A DNA stretch of 64,000 bases from assembly GCA_029465975.1 (NCBI GenBank), contig CM055730.1:8979758-9043757 (forward strand), read 5' to 3'. Source of the DNA: Dallia pectoralis. Its lineage: Eukaryota > Chordata > Actinopteri > Esociformes > Umbridae. Positions 36,963-45,901 of this stretch are shown one piece after another. Position 1 is the stretch's first letter. The number at the start of each line of letters is the position of its first letter. The translations under genes were made by a program, and so were the position numbers. The notes beneath the pieces were generated by a model. That model did no database searches and was not told the origin of the DNA. It worked only from the letters and a program-made list of their open reading frames with translations.

Positions 36963-39900
36963 TAACGGAATCTTTACCCCGCCCCCTCTCCAGTTACCAT
37001 ATCCTGGGTAATGCAGGCCCCGCCTTGCAGCAGGATTTCTATACCATTGAGGGATTGGCTGAAGAGATTGTTGGTTCCGCCTTCGTTTCCATAGACAACG
37101 TGCCTGACCACAGACTCCGCCTCATGCTCCATATCCTTCTGCCAGTCACAGGAAAGCTCACATTCTATCTTAATTGGATCTAGCCAAAAAAAAAGGAATG
37201 TGATCGTTAAACAATATCACTTGCAGGTTGATTTGCTGTGTTGATGAAATGCCAACCCTTATGGCCATTGAATGAGGGGAAATGGAGTTGAAGGGTTTAA
37301 ATCGAACCCGTTCCACGAAGGGGCGGGTGTGTGCCGGTTTTTGTTTTTTTCCTTTAGATTGGTTCTCAGTTCAGACCTAAACAACCAGGTATGAGTGGAA
37401 CCTAACCAATTAGTGACCTAATTAATCAATCGAGTACCAGGTGGGAGCAACATCCTGCAGACACTGAGCCCCCCCCCCCCATACCCTGGTGCCTGGGCAT
37501 GGGAGAACCAGGTGCATGGGAGAACCAGGTGTGTGTTCCTTAACAAACGGCCATACGGGTGTTCATGAAGCAACTGGTGGTGTCCTGTCCTCCGGAGTAC
37601 TATGACAGCATGCTCTGCCCCCTGCTGGGACCTCTCTTTAACTACATGCTGCAGGTCAGACTTCACATGACTTTGCTCCTTGTCCCTGTGAAGAAGTGTA
37701 CGAAACAGGAGCGCTAGTTGGCATATTAAAAAAGGAATAACGTGCCATGTCTGTTTCTACAGAGACTCAACCAGAGATGGCAGATTATTAATCAGAGGAG
37801 TACTGACAGGTAACAGACTTGTGTCTGTGGGTGGGTGTGTGTGAATACTTGTGGTCACGTGAAACGCATGCCTGTTCTGGCCTCTTCTGCACTTGTGGCA
37901 TCTTAATGAGGTGTGTGTTTGTGTGTGTGTATAGTGGGGAGGAAGACGAGGCTTGTGAGGAGAACCAGGTTACCCAGGAGATGCTGGAGGAGCAGCTGGT
38001 TCGTCTGGTCACCAGGGAGGTTCTGGACCTGCTCAGTAGGTCCACACTTTGCGATGGAGGGATGTTTGTAACGCAGGAAACGCTTTCACAAATGTTTGTT
38101 CATTGAGCATATTTTAGTATGTAAATCTGTGAATTTAGCAGATTCAATAGTTATTATTCGGTTTTAAATGTTATTTTGGCCCCTGTTTCCGAACACTGAT
38201 TCTTGTCCCTCAGCACATGCCTGCATACTGAAGAAGGTCCCTGAGCCAGCCGGGATTAAGGAGAATGGAGATGGTCAGTATGGTTGCCAGCATCCTTCAA
38301 TTGTCTCTCCGAGAAAAAGGCAGATGTTTGGGGAATAAAAAGTATTAGCTCCACAAACGTCTAGTGTCCAATATGCCAGTAAGTCCTCTGGGCTGATGGT
38401 GTCCCTGACGGGGCATGTTGTTTACTGTTAATATTAACCAGCATTGGAACGCTCCCTAAACGTATCCCATAATGTGTTATTGGCCCGTAACACATCTGTG
38501 AGGCAGTACCTAACGCATCCCCCACTCCGTCTGTCTTTCTGTCGCCATGGCGCCGTATAGGAGCGGAGGAAGAGATGATGTCCACCGACTCCCAGGCGGT
38601 CACTGCTGGCCCGGCCCAGGCAACAGGCGAGCTAACCGAGCTGGGAAAGTGTCTAGTGAAACACGAGGTAGCGCACCCCGTCCAGCACGAGACGGTCGTA
38701 TAGCTGGTAGCCTGTGGGATTAGCAGCGTCTGTCTACCGTCTGTACCCATGGAAATGTGACTGGCCTTTCTCCCTCCGCAGGAGATATACATGACTCTGT
38801 TGACCATCTCATTCACCTGTTTGTCTTGGAAAGACACCAGTAACTGTCATCGTACCGCCTCCATGGTCTGTTGGACGCTGCTACGACAGGTAGGTCACAC
38901 GCCGGGTCCACCTGCACTGAACACCACAGTTCCTGTCCTCTCTTTAACCCGCTCCTCTCTCCTACACACACTATCTATCCTTCCCTCTGGCTCCTTTTCT
39001 GTCCCTCTTCTTCCCTCACTCTCTCCCTCCCTCTAACGCTGTTCCTCTGTCTCTGCCTATTTAGGTCGTAAGTGGAAACCTTTTGCCAGATGCCGTCTCA
39101 TGGTTTTTTACCAGTGTTCTTAAGGGACTTCAAATGCACGGACAACACGAGGTCTGCAACTCTACTCTCACACAGCTGGCCATGTTCATATACGATAACC
39201 TGGTGAGTTTTACACACCTCTGGCCCCTTATATATACGATAACCTGGTGAGTTTTACACACCTCTGGCCCCTTATATATACGATAACCTGGTGAGTTTTA
39301 CACACCTCTGGCCCCTGTTTATATACGATAACCTGGTGAGTTTTACACACCTCTGGGGCGGCAGTGGCTCAGTGGGTTGAGTCGGTTGTCTATCAATCGG
39401 AAGGTTGGTGGTTCGATTGTCGAGGTGTCCATGAGCAAGACACCTAACCCCAGCTGCTCCTGGCGAGCCTGCAGTCGCCTTGCATGGTAGACGCGGTCGT
39501 CAGTGTATGAATGAGTAAATGAATGGGTGAATGTGACGCAGGATCTGTAAAGCGCTTTGGATAAAAGCGCTATATAATACCATGATTTACATTTACCATT
39601 TACCTCTGGTCCTGTTTATATACGATAACCTGGTGAGTTTTACACACCTCTGGTCCTGTTTATATACGATAACCTGGTGAGTTTTACACACCTCTGGCCC
39701 TGTTTATATACAATAACCTGGCGAGTTTTACACCTCTGGTCATTTTTCACTGTGTTTATTGTAGTTGCTTTTTTCCCTTTAGTTAATTGTGTTCAGTCAC
39801 TGTTGCAAATGCTTGAAGTTGTGACCTCACTGCCAAGCATGTGGTAGTGTGTAAATGAAAATCCAGCTGACTGGCCCTTTAGAAGTGTTTACTGGCCCAG

Positions 39901-40694
39901 AGCTAGTGTGCTGCAGTTGGACCCTCCGTGCTGCTCTAACTCTTTCCTTTCTTCCTGGGTTAGCGACCACGCTACGTGGAGCTTAGGGCAGTGATGGCAC
40001 AAATCCCTGAGGTGAACTTGGAGACCCTGAACCAGTATGACCAGCGACTGCTGCACCCCAATACTATCTCCAAGTTAGGAGAGAAGAAGAGAAGAGATAC
40101 TTTCAAGAAGCTCCTCGTCGGCACTGTGGGGGTAATACAGCCACCTAGCCATGTGTCCGGGTGGTTTTCAAAGGACGTGTTAATAAAAACACAGGAGAAA
40201 ATACTCCCACTACCATGATAATGCAACAGAATTGGCCCTCAAGCAAGCCAACAAACTGAATGTTCCACCTAAACATCCTGCTGCATATCTGAATCTTAGT
40301 ATAAACCCGTTTTCATCCAAACATTTAATGTCTTCGTTGTGTGATACATAACAAAGACCTAGACATTGGGAGAAATGGGAGTGAATCTCGTGATAGTATG
40401 TTGTCTTCTGTAGCTGATATCTGATTGTCTAGAGAAGGCAATATATTTAACTTAAGTTTGATAAAATATGGCTTGTACATTCATACACAACAACCATTCA
40501 ATTGATAGAGATCCTAAACTGCTGTGTATTTCTCCTCACAGAAAGCTCTGGGCCAGCAGTTTAAGAAGGAGGTACACATCCGGAATCTTCCGTCTCTCTT
40601 CAAGAAGTCCAAGCCGGAGAAAAGAGACATCCTGGAGACCAGTGAGAGTGGAACGCTAGCAGCTCTTTTCTCCCCAACACAGGCTGACATCTAA
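23333..40694 (+). CDS. xpo5: Exportin-5, complete, 33 coding exons
   Basis: XPO5 is a HEAT-repeat karyopherin that, with RanGTP, exports pre-miRNA hairpins (and some dsRNA cargo) from the nucleus. Coding exons: 23333-23434, 24103-24224, 24352-24424, 24924-25061, 27153-27335, 27414-27440, 27927-28112, 28287-28363, 28461-28505, 30433-30526, 30618-30701, 30816-30941, 31157-31247, 31398-31526, 33505-33620, 33850-34005, 34122-34163, 34335-34424, 34862-35061, 35154-35250, 35448-35629, 35887-35987, 36798-36894, 36994-37130, 37557-37654, 37763-37809, 37935-38035, 38214-38273, 38561-38667, 38782-38889, 39065-39202, 39964-40131, 40542-40694. Phases agree throughout; the total is 3,675 nt, 1,224 aa plus TAA, against about 1,204 aa in human. 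Diagnostic stretches are EMIKREWPQHWPEML (exon 4), QRRRDIQQTLTQNME (exon 5), CRVGVATLNTLAGYIDWV (exon 7), DPLILSCVLTNVSALF (exon 16), EEAKAGGFVVGYT (exon 21) and VHIRNLPSLFKKSKP (exon 33). The start ATG begins MGEPVNEMCEQL, matches the family N-terminus, and has G at -3 and +4. All introns are GT-AG except intron 24 (AT-AC). Exon 9 may be optional. Confidence 0.96.
24925..25475 (+). repeat. xpo5: 55-bp minisatellite duplicating the XPO5 exon 4 donor
   Basis: A 55-bp unit consists of about 28-30 nt of exon 4 (AGATGGAGACCTTATCCAGC..., ending CACCGGG) plus about 25 nt of intron 4 (GTGAGTCAGCAGAGCCC...). The donor GTGAGT occurs at 25062 (authentic), 25117, 25172, 25227, 25282, 25337, 25392 and 25447, with exact 55-bp spacing and almost no divergence. 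Using any downstream donor would add an in-frame TAG eight codons into the first unit. The array proper begins near 25030. Confidence 0.95.
25690..27035. repeat. C-rich minisatellite in XPO5 intron 4
   Basis: About 50 tandem units of 22-27 bp with the core CCCGTTTAGCAGGTGGCC and a variable run of 4-9 C. Variation is mainly in C-run length, with early units carrying CCCATTTAGCAGG and late units CCTGTCCCGTCCCG. The opposite strand is a string of G4-8 runs spaced about 20 nt apart. Each unit reads as pyrimidine tract followed by TTTAGCAG|GT, resembling an acceptor fused to a weak donor. Confidence 0.95.
27414..27440 (+). other. xpo5: XPO5 microexon 6 (27 nt)
   Basis: A nine-codon exon encoding KRTPGQELQ between exons 5 and 7. 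It is preceded by CTCTTACAG and followed by GTAGGA. Its length and position match a nine-residue segment of human XPO5 (KTDTSQESK) between the same conserved blocks, so I keep it as a constitutive microexon. The following intron carries a degenerate transposon end near 27787-27810. Confidence 0.8.
27541..27812. mobile_element. Degenerate Tc1/mariner-like remnant in XPO5 intron 6
   Basis: The segment ends in CCAAACTTTTGATCAATAGT (27788-27807), which resembles the teleost Tc1-like terminal sequence seen more intact at 1351-1379 and 22798-22826. Sequence to the left is AT-rich with no recognisable transposase and no clear matching left end, so boundaries are approximate. Confidence 0.45.
28461..28505 (+). 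other. xpo5: XPO5 exon 9, possible 45-nt cassette exon
   Basis: This 45-nt interval is bounded by a good acceptor (pyrimidine-rich, GGCCACAG) and a consensus donor GTGAGT. It would add 15 residues (SAAGAAICNTSSATE). Exon 8 ends CA| and exon 10 begins |G CCG, so skipping it keeps the frame and gives AAQPVVGLVDRHY, which aligns better with the human protein (AAQTADGGGLVEKHY) than the included form. It may be an alternative or lineage-specific exon, or a false exon. Confidence 0.5.
28506..28856. repeat. 41-bp minisatellite abutting the exon 9 donor (left part)
   Basis: Units of 41 bp containing GTACAGAACACATTCTGGTA and GTCTTACCAGC, the first starting within 6 nt of the exon 9 donor. Two unit types follow one another (CAAATTATGTC, then CCAACAGTGTC). 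The array is interrupted by the element at 28857-30366 and resumes for about one unit at 30375-30416, just before the exon 10 acceptor. Confidence 0.92.
28857..30366. mobile_element. Non-autonomous hAT-like DNA transposon, 1.5 kb
   Basis: The element has terminal inverted repeats (TAGGGGTGGGCGATAT at the left; the right end ATATCGCACACCCCTA is its complement with one mismatch) and is flanked by a perfect 8-bp target duplication ATTCTGGT at 28849-28856 and 30367-30374. Eight-bp duplications characterise the hAT superfamily. It encodes no transposase that I recognise and contains an internal degenerate tandem block at about 29905-30060 built on CAGACCAAAACG. It inserted into a unit of the 41-bp minisatellite in XPO5 intron 9. 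Family assignment rests on duplication length and end shape only. Confidence 0.85.
30375..30416. repeat. 41-bp minisatellite, right remnant
   Basis: About one unit of the same 41-bp repeat as at 28506-28856 (ATCCAACAGTGTCTTACC, then ACAGAACACATTCTGG), split off by the hAT-like insertion. The exon 10 acceptor follows at 30431-30432. Confidence 0.85.
31580..33178. repeat. 27-bp CpG-dense minisatellite in XPO5 intron 14
   Basis: Roughly 58 units of about 27 bp with the core GTCCGTCCCGCGCGTGCGGC followed by AGCCTGT. A full unit has five CpG dinucleotides, so the array is a 1.6-kb CpG-saturated block inside an otherwise AT-rich gene. Indels of 1-12 bp (for example lost CGCG or TGCGG) disturb the register, and TpG/CpA decay is scarce. 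It starts about 55 bp after the exon 14 donor at 31527. Long reading frames across it, on both strands, are by-products of stop-free units. Confidence 0.96.
34655..34750 (-). mobile_element. LINE 3' fragment in XPO5 intron 18
   Basis: The block with CTTGTGGCGAAAGGTTTTGG and ACCAGAGGGGAG closely resembles the segment at about 57400-57465 (CATGTGGCGAGAGG..., GCCAGAGGGGAG), which lies in the coding 3' end of a LINE reverse transcriptase read on the - strand. It is a short, degraded copy. Confidence 0.55.
36121..36825 (+). repeat. xpo5: 64-bp minisatellite duplicating the XPO5 exon 23 acceptor
   Basis: Twelve copies of the acceptor-plus-exon-start motif: ATTAATAG|GTCTACCCCAGC, with exon-side starts at 36127, 36191, 36255, 36319, 36350, 36414, 36478, 36542, 36606, 36670, 36734 and 36798 (authentic). 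The unit is 64 bp (one truncated 31-bp spacing) and comprises 27 nt of exon 23 plus 37 nt of intron 22, including a branch-like CTACTGAAC. Only the last copy continues into true exon (CATCTATGACTCC). Upstream copies read CATCTGA, an in-frame stop after nine complete codons. Confidence 0.95.
36931..36960. repeat. (CA)n microsatellite in XPO5 intron 23
   Basis: About 14 CA dinucleotides in the 99-bp intron 23, roughly 35 nt upstream of the exon 24 acceptor. The intron is short enough that (CA)n length could affect splicing (hnRNP L binds CA repeats). Confidence 0.9.
37131..37556 (+). other. xpo5: U12-type AT-AC intron (XPO5 intron 24)
   Basis: The only splice solution that joins exon 24 to exon 25 and restores the family sequence LMLRVFMKQLVVSCPPEYY uses a 5' site ATATCCTTCT (37131 onward) and a 3' end CCATAC (37551-37556). 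The 5' site matches the U12 AT-AC consensus ATATCCTT exactly over eight bases. A perfect U12 branch-point motif, TTCCTTAAC, sits at 37536-37544, 12-13 nt before the 3' AC, which is the short spacing typical of minor-spliceosome introns. The codon is split C|GG (Arg). No GT-AG alternative preserves the frame and the conserved residues. Confidence 0.93.
39190..39745 (+). repeat. xpo5: 44-bp minisatellite duplicating the XPO5 exon 31 donor
   Basis: The unit joins the last about 12-14 nt of exon 31 (TACGATAACCTG) to the start of intron 31 (GTGAGTTTTACACACCTC). Donor starts are at 39203 (authentic), 39247, 39291, 39336, 39633 and 39677; a seventh unit near 39722 has GCGAGT. A SINE splits the array between the fourth and fifth copies. 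Extension by one unit (44 nt) would shift the frame. Confidence 0.93.
39357..39601 (+). mobile_element. tRNA-derived SINE in XPO5 intron 31
   Basis: The element has a perfect Pol III A box TGGCTCAGTGG at 39365-39375 and a B-box-like GGTTCGATTG at 39410-39419. Its tail holds GTAAAGCGCTTTGG and AAGCGCTATATAAT. A candidate 8-bp target duplication ACCTCTGG flanks it (39349-39356 and 39602-39609), so it inserted into a unit of the 44-bp donor minisatellite. This architecture is common in teleost SINEs; I do not name the family. Confidence 0.88.
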
Positions 40695-41865
40695 GAGGAC
40701 AGTGCAGCACAGAGGCCCTGACTGGGGAGACACACTCGCATAACACTCAGCTGTTACAGAACTTGGCACATGTTTTACTCTCCCATTGGCGGTTACTAGG
40801 CTCATCAAGAAGTTGATGGTCCAATCAGTCTACAGTAGGAGGAGCCTGGCTGAGCATACATCAGCATACATACTGGGGCTTCCCATCAGGACAAAGGGAA
40901 TCATAATATGCTGTCATGGACTGAATCCGGCTTACTGGTTACTATTATTTATCAAAATAATTTGTCTGTTTTGCTGGAACAATATTGTCTCAAAGTGTTA
41001 ATGATGGTTTTTGTCCTTCTGGAGGACATAGCTGTTACCTAAAACCCTGCAGGTTGTAAATGGTATCCTTCGAACTGGGTTTTTACAGCACATTCCCCGG
41101 CAGCACGTCACATTCAGCTTATGTTGTTCTTCAGTAGGTTTGCTCACATAGACAATCCTCCTGGGTGCTAAATGAAAGCAGCCGTTTTGTATTTGAACAT
41201 GAATGGGATCCAGTGAGTATGTCTGAGCGTGTGAGACTCGTCTGCTGTATATGGTTAGCTATTTTAAAACCAAGCCAATTCCTTTGTACGGATCATTATT
41301 TACTGTTGATGATGCGATTGTCAAGTAGAACTGTCATCGGTGTGACTTCTTTTATTTTGACTGGTTTTCCAAGTTATGAATGGATGAGAAACCAGCACTA
41401 CATTCCTCTGATGTTATGGGATAGTTTGTTTTTCGTGAATGACTAGTGGAGAGCTCATATTTTATGTAATCTGTTTTGTACATTCTGTGCATTATGGAAA
41501 ATCAATGGGCCTTTCTCCCAAAAGAAAATGAATGGATGGGCGTCAACTACTGTTGATTCTTTTTAATTTATTGTGTTTATTTTGGCAGGAGCAGAAGAAA
41601 GTCAACTGATTTGCCCGTAAATGTAAAATATGGTCTCTTAATCAATCAGCAGGTATTACTGACAAGCATCCTTTTTGGAGCTGAAGTGCCAGTTTAAATC
41701 TTCCGGTGGTCACTGATAGCTATGTTCACAGATGGACATGTTTTTTTATTATCATTCACACTACACCGAGACAAAAAGATCTGTACTGGTACAGGGGACA
41801 TAGCATTTCAAACTGTATTGCTGTTTATATTTGCTGTTTTTTTAATAAAATGTTACTGTTAAGTC
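40695..41865 (+). other. xpo5: XPO5 3' UTR with poly(A) signal
   Basis: After the TAA at 40692-40694 there is about 1.17 kb of unique, AT-rich sequence without a further exon. An AATAAA lies at 41844-41849 and is followed about 30-50 nt later by T/GT-rich sequence, so cleavage near 41865 is inferred. The 1.7-kb space from the XPO5 stop to the ARHGAP19 start thus comprises this 3' UTR and the next promoter. Confidence 0.6.
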
Positions 41866-42184
41866 ATTTTCAATGTGCAGTCTATTTGGTTGTTATGGTA
41901 TAGAAACTGGCTGCAAAAATGCGTCATGAGTTCTCCTTTCCAGTCAGTATGATGATAGACTGTATTATTTCACTGTCTGATTCAGACATGTACATGTTGG
42001 GCATTAGCAGAAGTTCCCAAGTCTCTTACAAACACTTTGCATTCCATAGAACTCAATAGACGGGAACTCTAGCGGTACTTAACAAAAGGTGACGGGTTCT
42101 AACATTTGAGTGCCAGTGGAGGGAATAGCCCTGCCCGGGCTGAGAGGACGCTGACCTCCATCAGGATGGTACGACCAAGACGCC

Positions 42185-42290
42185 GGTGCTGCACACACAA
42201 CCCTAGGTGATTCATGTCCAGTGCTGCACACACAACCCTAGGTGATTCATGTCCAGTGCTGCACACACAACCCTAGGTGATTCATGGTCT
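42185..42290. repeat. Short 35-bp tandem repeat, 3 copies
   Basis: Three tandem copies of a 35-bp unit containing GCTGCACACACAACCC and GGTGATTCATG, beginning at 42188, 42223 and 42258. It lies 120-220 bp upstream of the ARHGAP19 start, between the XPO5 3' UTR and the core promoter, so length changes here could affect promoter spacing. Confidence 0.85.
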
Positions 42291-42319
42291 CCAGCCGCGT
42301 TTGGAACTTGCAACGCCAC

Positions 42320-42409
42320 CAGAGTCAGTATGGGCGGAGCATGTAAACCCTGACCAATCGCTTCCAAGGAGGAGGGGCAGCAATGTAACTGCGGAAGATT
42401 CGAATTAAC
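42320..42409 (+). promoter_or_regulatory. arhgap19: ARHGAP19 proximal promoter
   Basis: Directly upstream of the ATG are a GC box (GGGCGG at 42332-42337) and a CCAAT box (CCAAT at 42354-42358, in GACCAATCG), 50-80 bp from the start codon. Together they suggest a TATA-less Sp1/NF-Y type promoter. CCAAT boxes are frequent in cell-cycle gene promoters, which would suit ARHGAP19; that link is inference. A three-copy 35-bp repeat lies just upstream at about 42185-42290. Confidence 0.5.
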
Positions 42410-45400
42410 ATGGCGGTTGAAAATGAAAACAAGCGAAAAAGAAGGTCAGGATATCATCAAACTTACGAAAATGTGACGCTGTGCATGATGGAAATTATTA
42501 TACCGGTTATGTTGACTGACAGCGGCATTTTTTTCATTAGTTGCCGTCCGCAATAGGTTAGAAATATCTGCATAGCTAGTTAGTTAAAGTAAACTGACGT
42601 TGTGTTAGCCTAGCTTACTTAGCCGCCGTTACCTAACGCCTGTCTTTATCACCGTTACGTAATGTGGGTCTGTGTCTTTTTAATTGCAAAAGAACGTTGT
42701 CTTATCGTTTACTAGCAACTGAATACCAATCGGAAGTAATACAAATAACAATGAATGCTTTCTCACCCCAGAAGCACCGGATGTAACATAGTGATCTCTC
42801 AGGAGCCTGCAGCCCAGTCGGTCATCTTTAACCCCAACTTCTATGTGGAGCGTCTGAGACATGAGCGCCCCCTAGTGTTCACCGAGCTGATCCTTAGTAA
42901 CATAACCCGACTCATAGACCTGCCCGGGGATGAGTTCGCCCAGCTCATGGGAGAGGCGGATCCTAAACTCCCCACAGCTCACACAAGCTTCCTGCGTTCC
43001 TTTAACTTTCTCAAACGCAAAGGTGAACCCAACATATAATGCTCTATACAGTTGTCTTTGTCAGAATCAGGTTTATTGACAAGTTTGTATACAGGTACAA
43101 GGATTTTGTTCTGACCCATAGCTGCAGCATTTGGGACATACATTTTTTTAAACGTACATGAATAGTGCAAATAGAGCAAAAACAAACACACAACACGAAC
43201 AGTTCGACAAGAGACCATGCCTAGTGGCATAAGTAATAGATACATATAGTGTGTGTCATATATGTGTATATATATCCGAGTAGTGCACAGGAGCAATGTG
43301 CAGATTTCAGAATGCGCAAAAAGCTATATATAAGGCCATATGTGATTGTATATACATTTGTGCAAATAGAGCAATGTCCAGTTATAGTTTAGGATGTCCA
43401 CCGATGTCTATTGTATCAGAGCTAATAGTGACCACGGGGTTATGTGCTGTCCACTCTGTATGTCTGTCTGTAGCCCTTTAATGCACTTTTTGCATTTATC
43501 TCCAGACAAAGGAGTGGTGTTTGGTGCTCCTTTAACTGAGGAGGGAATAGCGCAGATCTACCAGCTGATTGAGTACCTCAGCAAGAGTGAGTTCCACACG
43601 TATCCCGTCTTTAAAACAAATCCTCTCAAAGTGCACTTCCCATTGCTTTTGATATATATTTTTAATCACACACATCAATTTCCTGTTTCTGTGCCTCCAC
43701 CCGTCTTCCTGGTTATAGTGTTAACAGTGAGTTAAGTCACAGTCTGTCTTTTGCATTTAATATATAGTCTGAGAGCTGAATGAGTGAGTGGGTATGATGT
43801 CATGGTCTATTTCAGCGTGTGGTGATGTCATCTTCTGAAAGTGGACACTGGGAGAGCACGGAGTAAATAATTCATCTGAAAACTCTTTGCTCTCCATCCT
43901 CTAATATGTCTTTATACTTTCTTTCCCCTCTTGCCCCACCCCCTCCACATACGTGTGTCACATTTTCTCACTCATACATTCCTACATGTATCTTCCGCCT
44001 TTCTCCATCCTACTGCAATCTCCCTCTCTCAGACCTCGATGTGGAGGGCTTGTTCCGTGTGCCAGGCCACAGTCTGCGGCAGGCAGCCCTGAGAGAGATG
44101 TTGAATGCTGGGACAGAGATAGACCTGGACGCCGGTGACTTCCATCCTAATGATGCTGCCACCCTGCTCAAAACCTTCTTGGGAGAGCTGCCTGAACCCT
44201 TGCTAACACACAGACACTATCATGCTCACCTGAAGATTGCAGGTAACACACACACACACACACATGCAGCCATATATAACTCCAGATATACACTGATGAA
44301 CAAAAACAGTGCTTTTCAGTCACAGGATAATTTCCTATATATATATTTACATTTTGGGATAACACAGCATCTGGTGAACGTCCATGTTGGTGTCATAACG
44401 TGTGCCAATTTGCCCCTCTAGAGATGACCCAGTTCGACGCCAAGGGGAATAAAACCTCCCTGCCGGATAAGGACCGTCAGATCGAGGCTTTCCAGCTGCT
44501 GTTCATGCTGCTTCCTCCAGCCAACTACAGTCTGCTCAAACTGATCCTGGACCTGCTGTACCACACCGCTCGTAACCAGCACAACAACAAGATGTCCGCC
44601 CTTAACTTAGCTACAATGGTGGCTCCGCACATTATCTGGCCTAAGCACGTACGTCTAGACCGCACTCCCTCTCTTCTTCTCTCATTGGTTCCTTATTTAT
44701 GGGTTGATTTTTATATCAGGCGTGTTGATTGGTTTAGGTGCATGCCAGTGACCTCCAGGGGGACGTCAGGAAGCTGAACAACGGAGTGGCTTTCCTCATC
44801 AAGCACTCACAGAAACTCTTCAGGGTGAGAATGGACACTAGATAACTTATTCTGTAAGCACATGTGAGTTTTTAACGCTGGCACGGTCGTCTCAATCTAC
44901 TTAACCGCTTCTTGTGATTTTCTGACAACTGGGTTCACTGAAACCTGTTTGTTTCTATCCGGAAGAATGACTGATATTAATTGTGTTTTTGTTAAAGGCT
45001 CCGGCTTACATCAGAGAATATGCCCAGATCCATTTTACTGGATCGACCACATCCAGGTCCAAGGTGAGAACACTAAAGAAACAATCCACGCAGCATGTCT
45101 CCTCTCCTCACAATGGAATCGCTAGGAAACACCAGGATCCCAGTTACATACCTGCTGTTAACTCTCCCTGCAGTGTGACCTGGCTCTGTGTGTTCAGGGT
45201 GTGGAGGCCACTCCCTCTGAGGCAAGTGGGGGTGGAGCCATGTCCACGCACACACAGCTGGCCCTCCAAGAACTCTATCAACAGGTCAGCAGCTTGCCAG
45301 AGTCTGCCAAGAAAAAGAAGCTCATCCGACAGGTGGGACAAACACCCCAGTATTAGTGTCGGCATTTTAGTTATTACACTATATCCTGTTGTAACACATG

Positions 45401-45869
45401 TTGTAATTTACAAACAGTTATTATTTGGATTAATTTATTTAAATACAGCATACCTGTTGCTTCAGAAAATGCAAATCTTTGCGAAAACGCCGTCTGGTTT
45501 ACATGCATGTGTGTGTATGCAGTTTGCTAAGCAGGACCCTGGGACGCCAGTCAGCGACGGACCGGCTCTGCAGTCAAACCGGAAACATTGCCGCTCACGC
45601 TCTTTAGCAGGCATCAAGGTATCATCTGTTGGTTTCAGTTAAAGCACATTTTCTGTCAACTTTGCGCAAATATCTCATTTTGTTTGTATGTCTCTGTGTG
45701 TGTGTGTGTGTGTGTGTGTGTATTCCACAGAGGAGTGTGTTAGGTTCTGTAGAGAAGGGCCGCAGCCCTGTAAGACTGGTGTCTCCAGGACCCAGCAGGT
45801 CAGCAGGCGTGCAGTGGAAAGAGAATATGAGCTCTGTACGGGTACGTTCAGCCTGCCTCTCTGTGTGTG

Positions 45870-45901
<32 letters not shown>

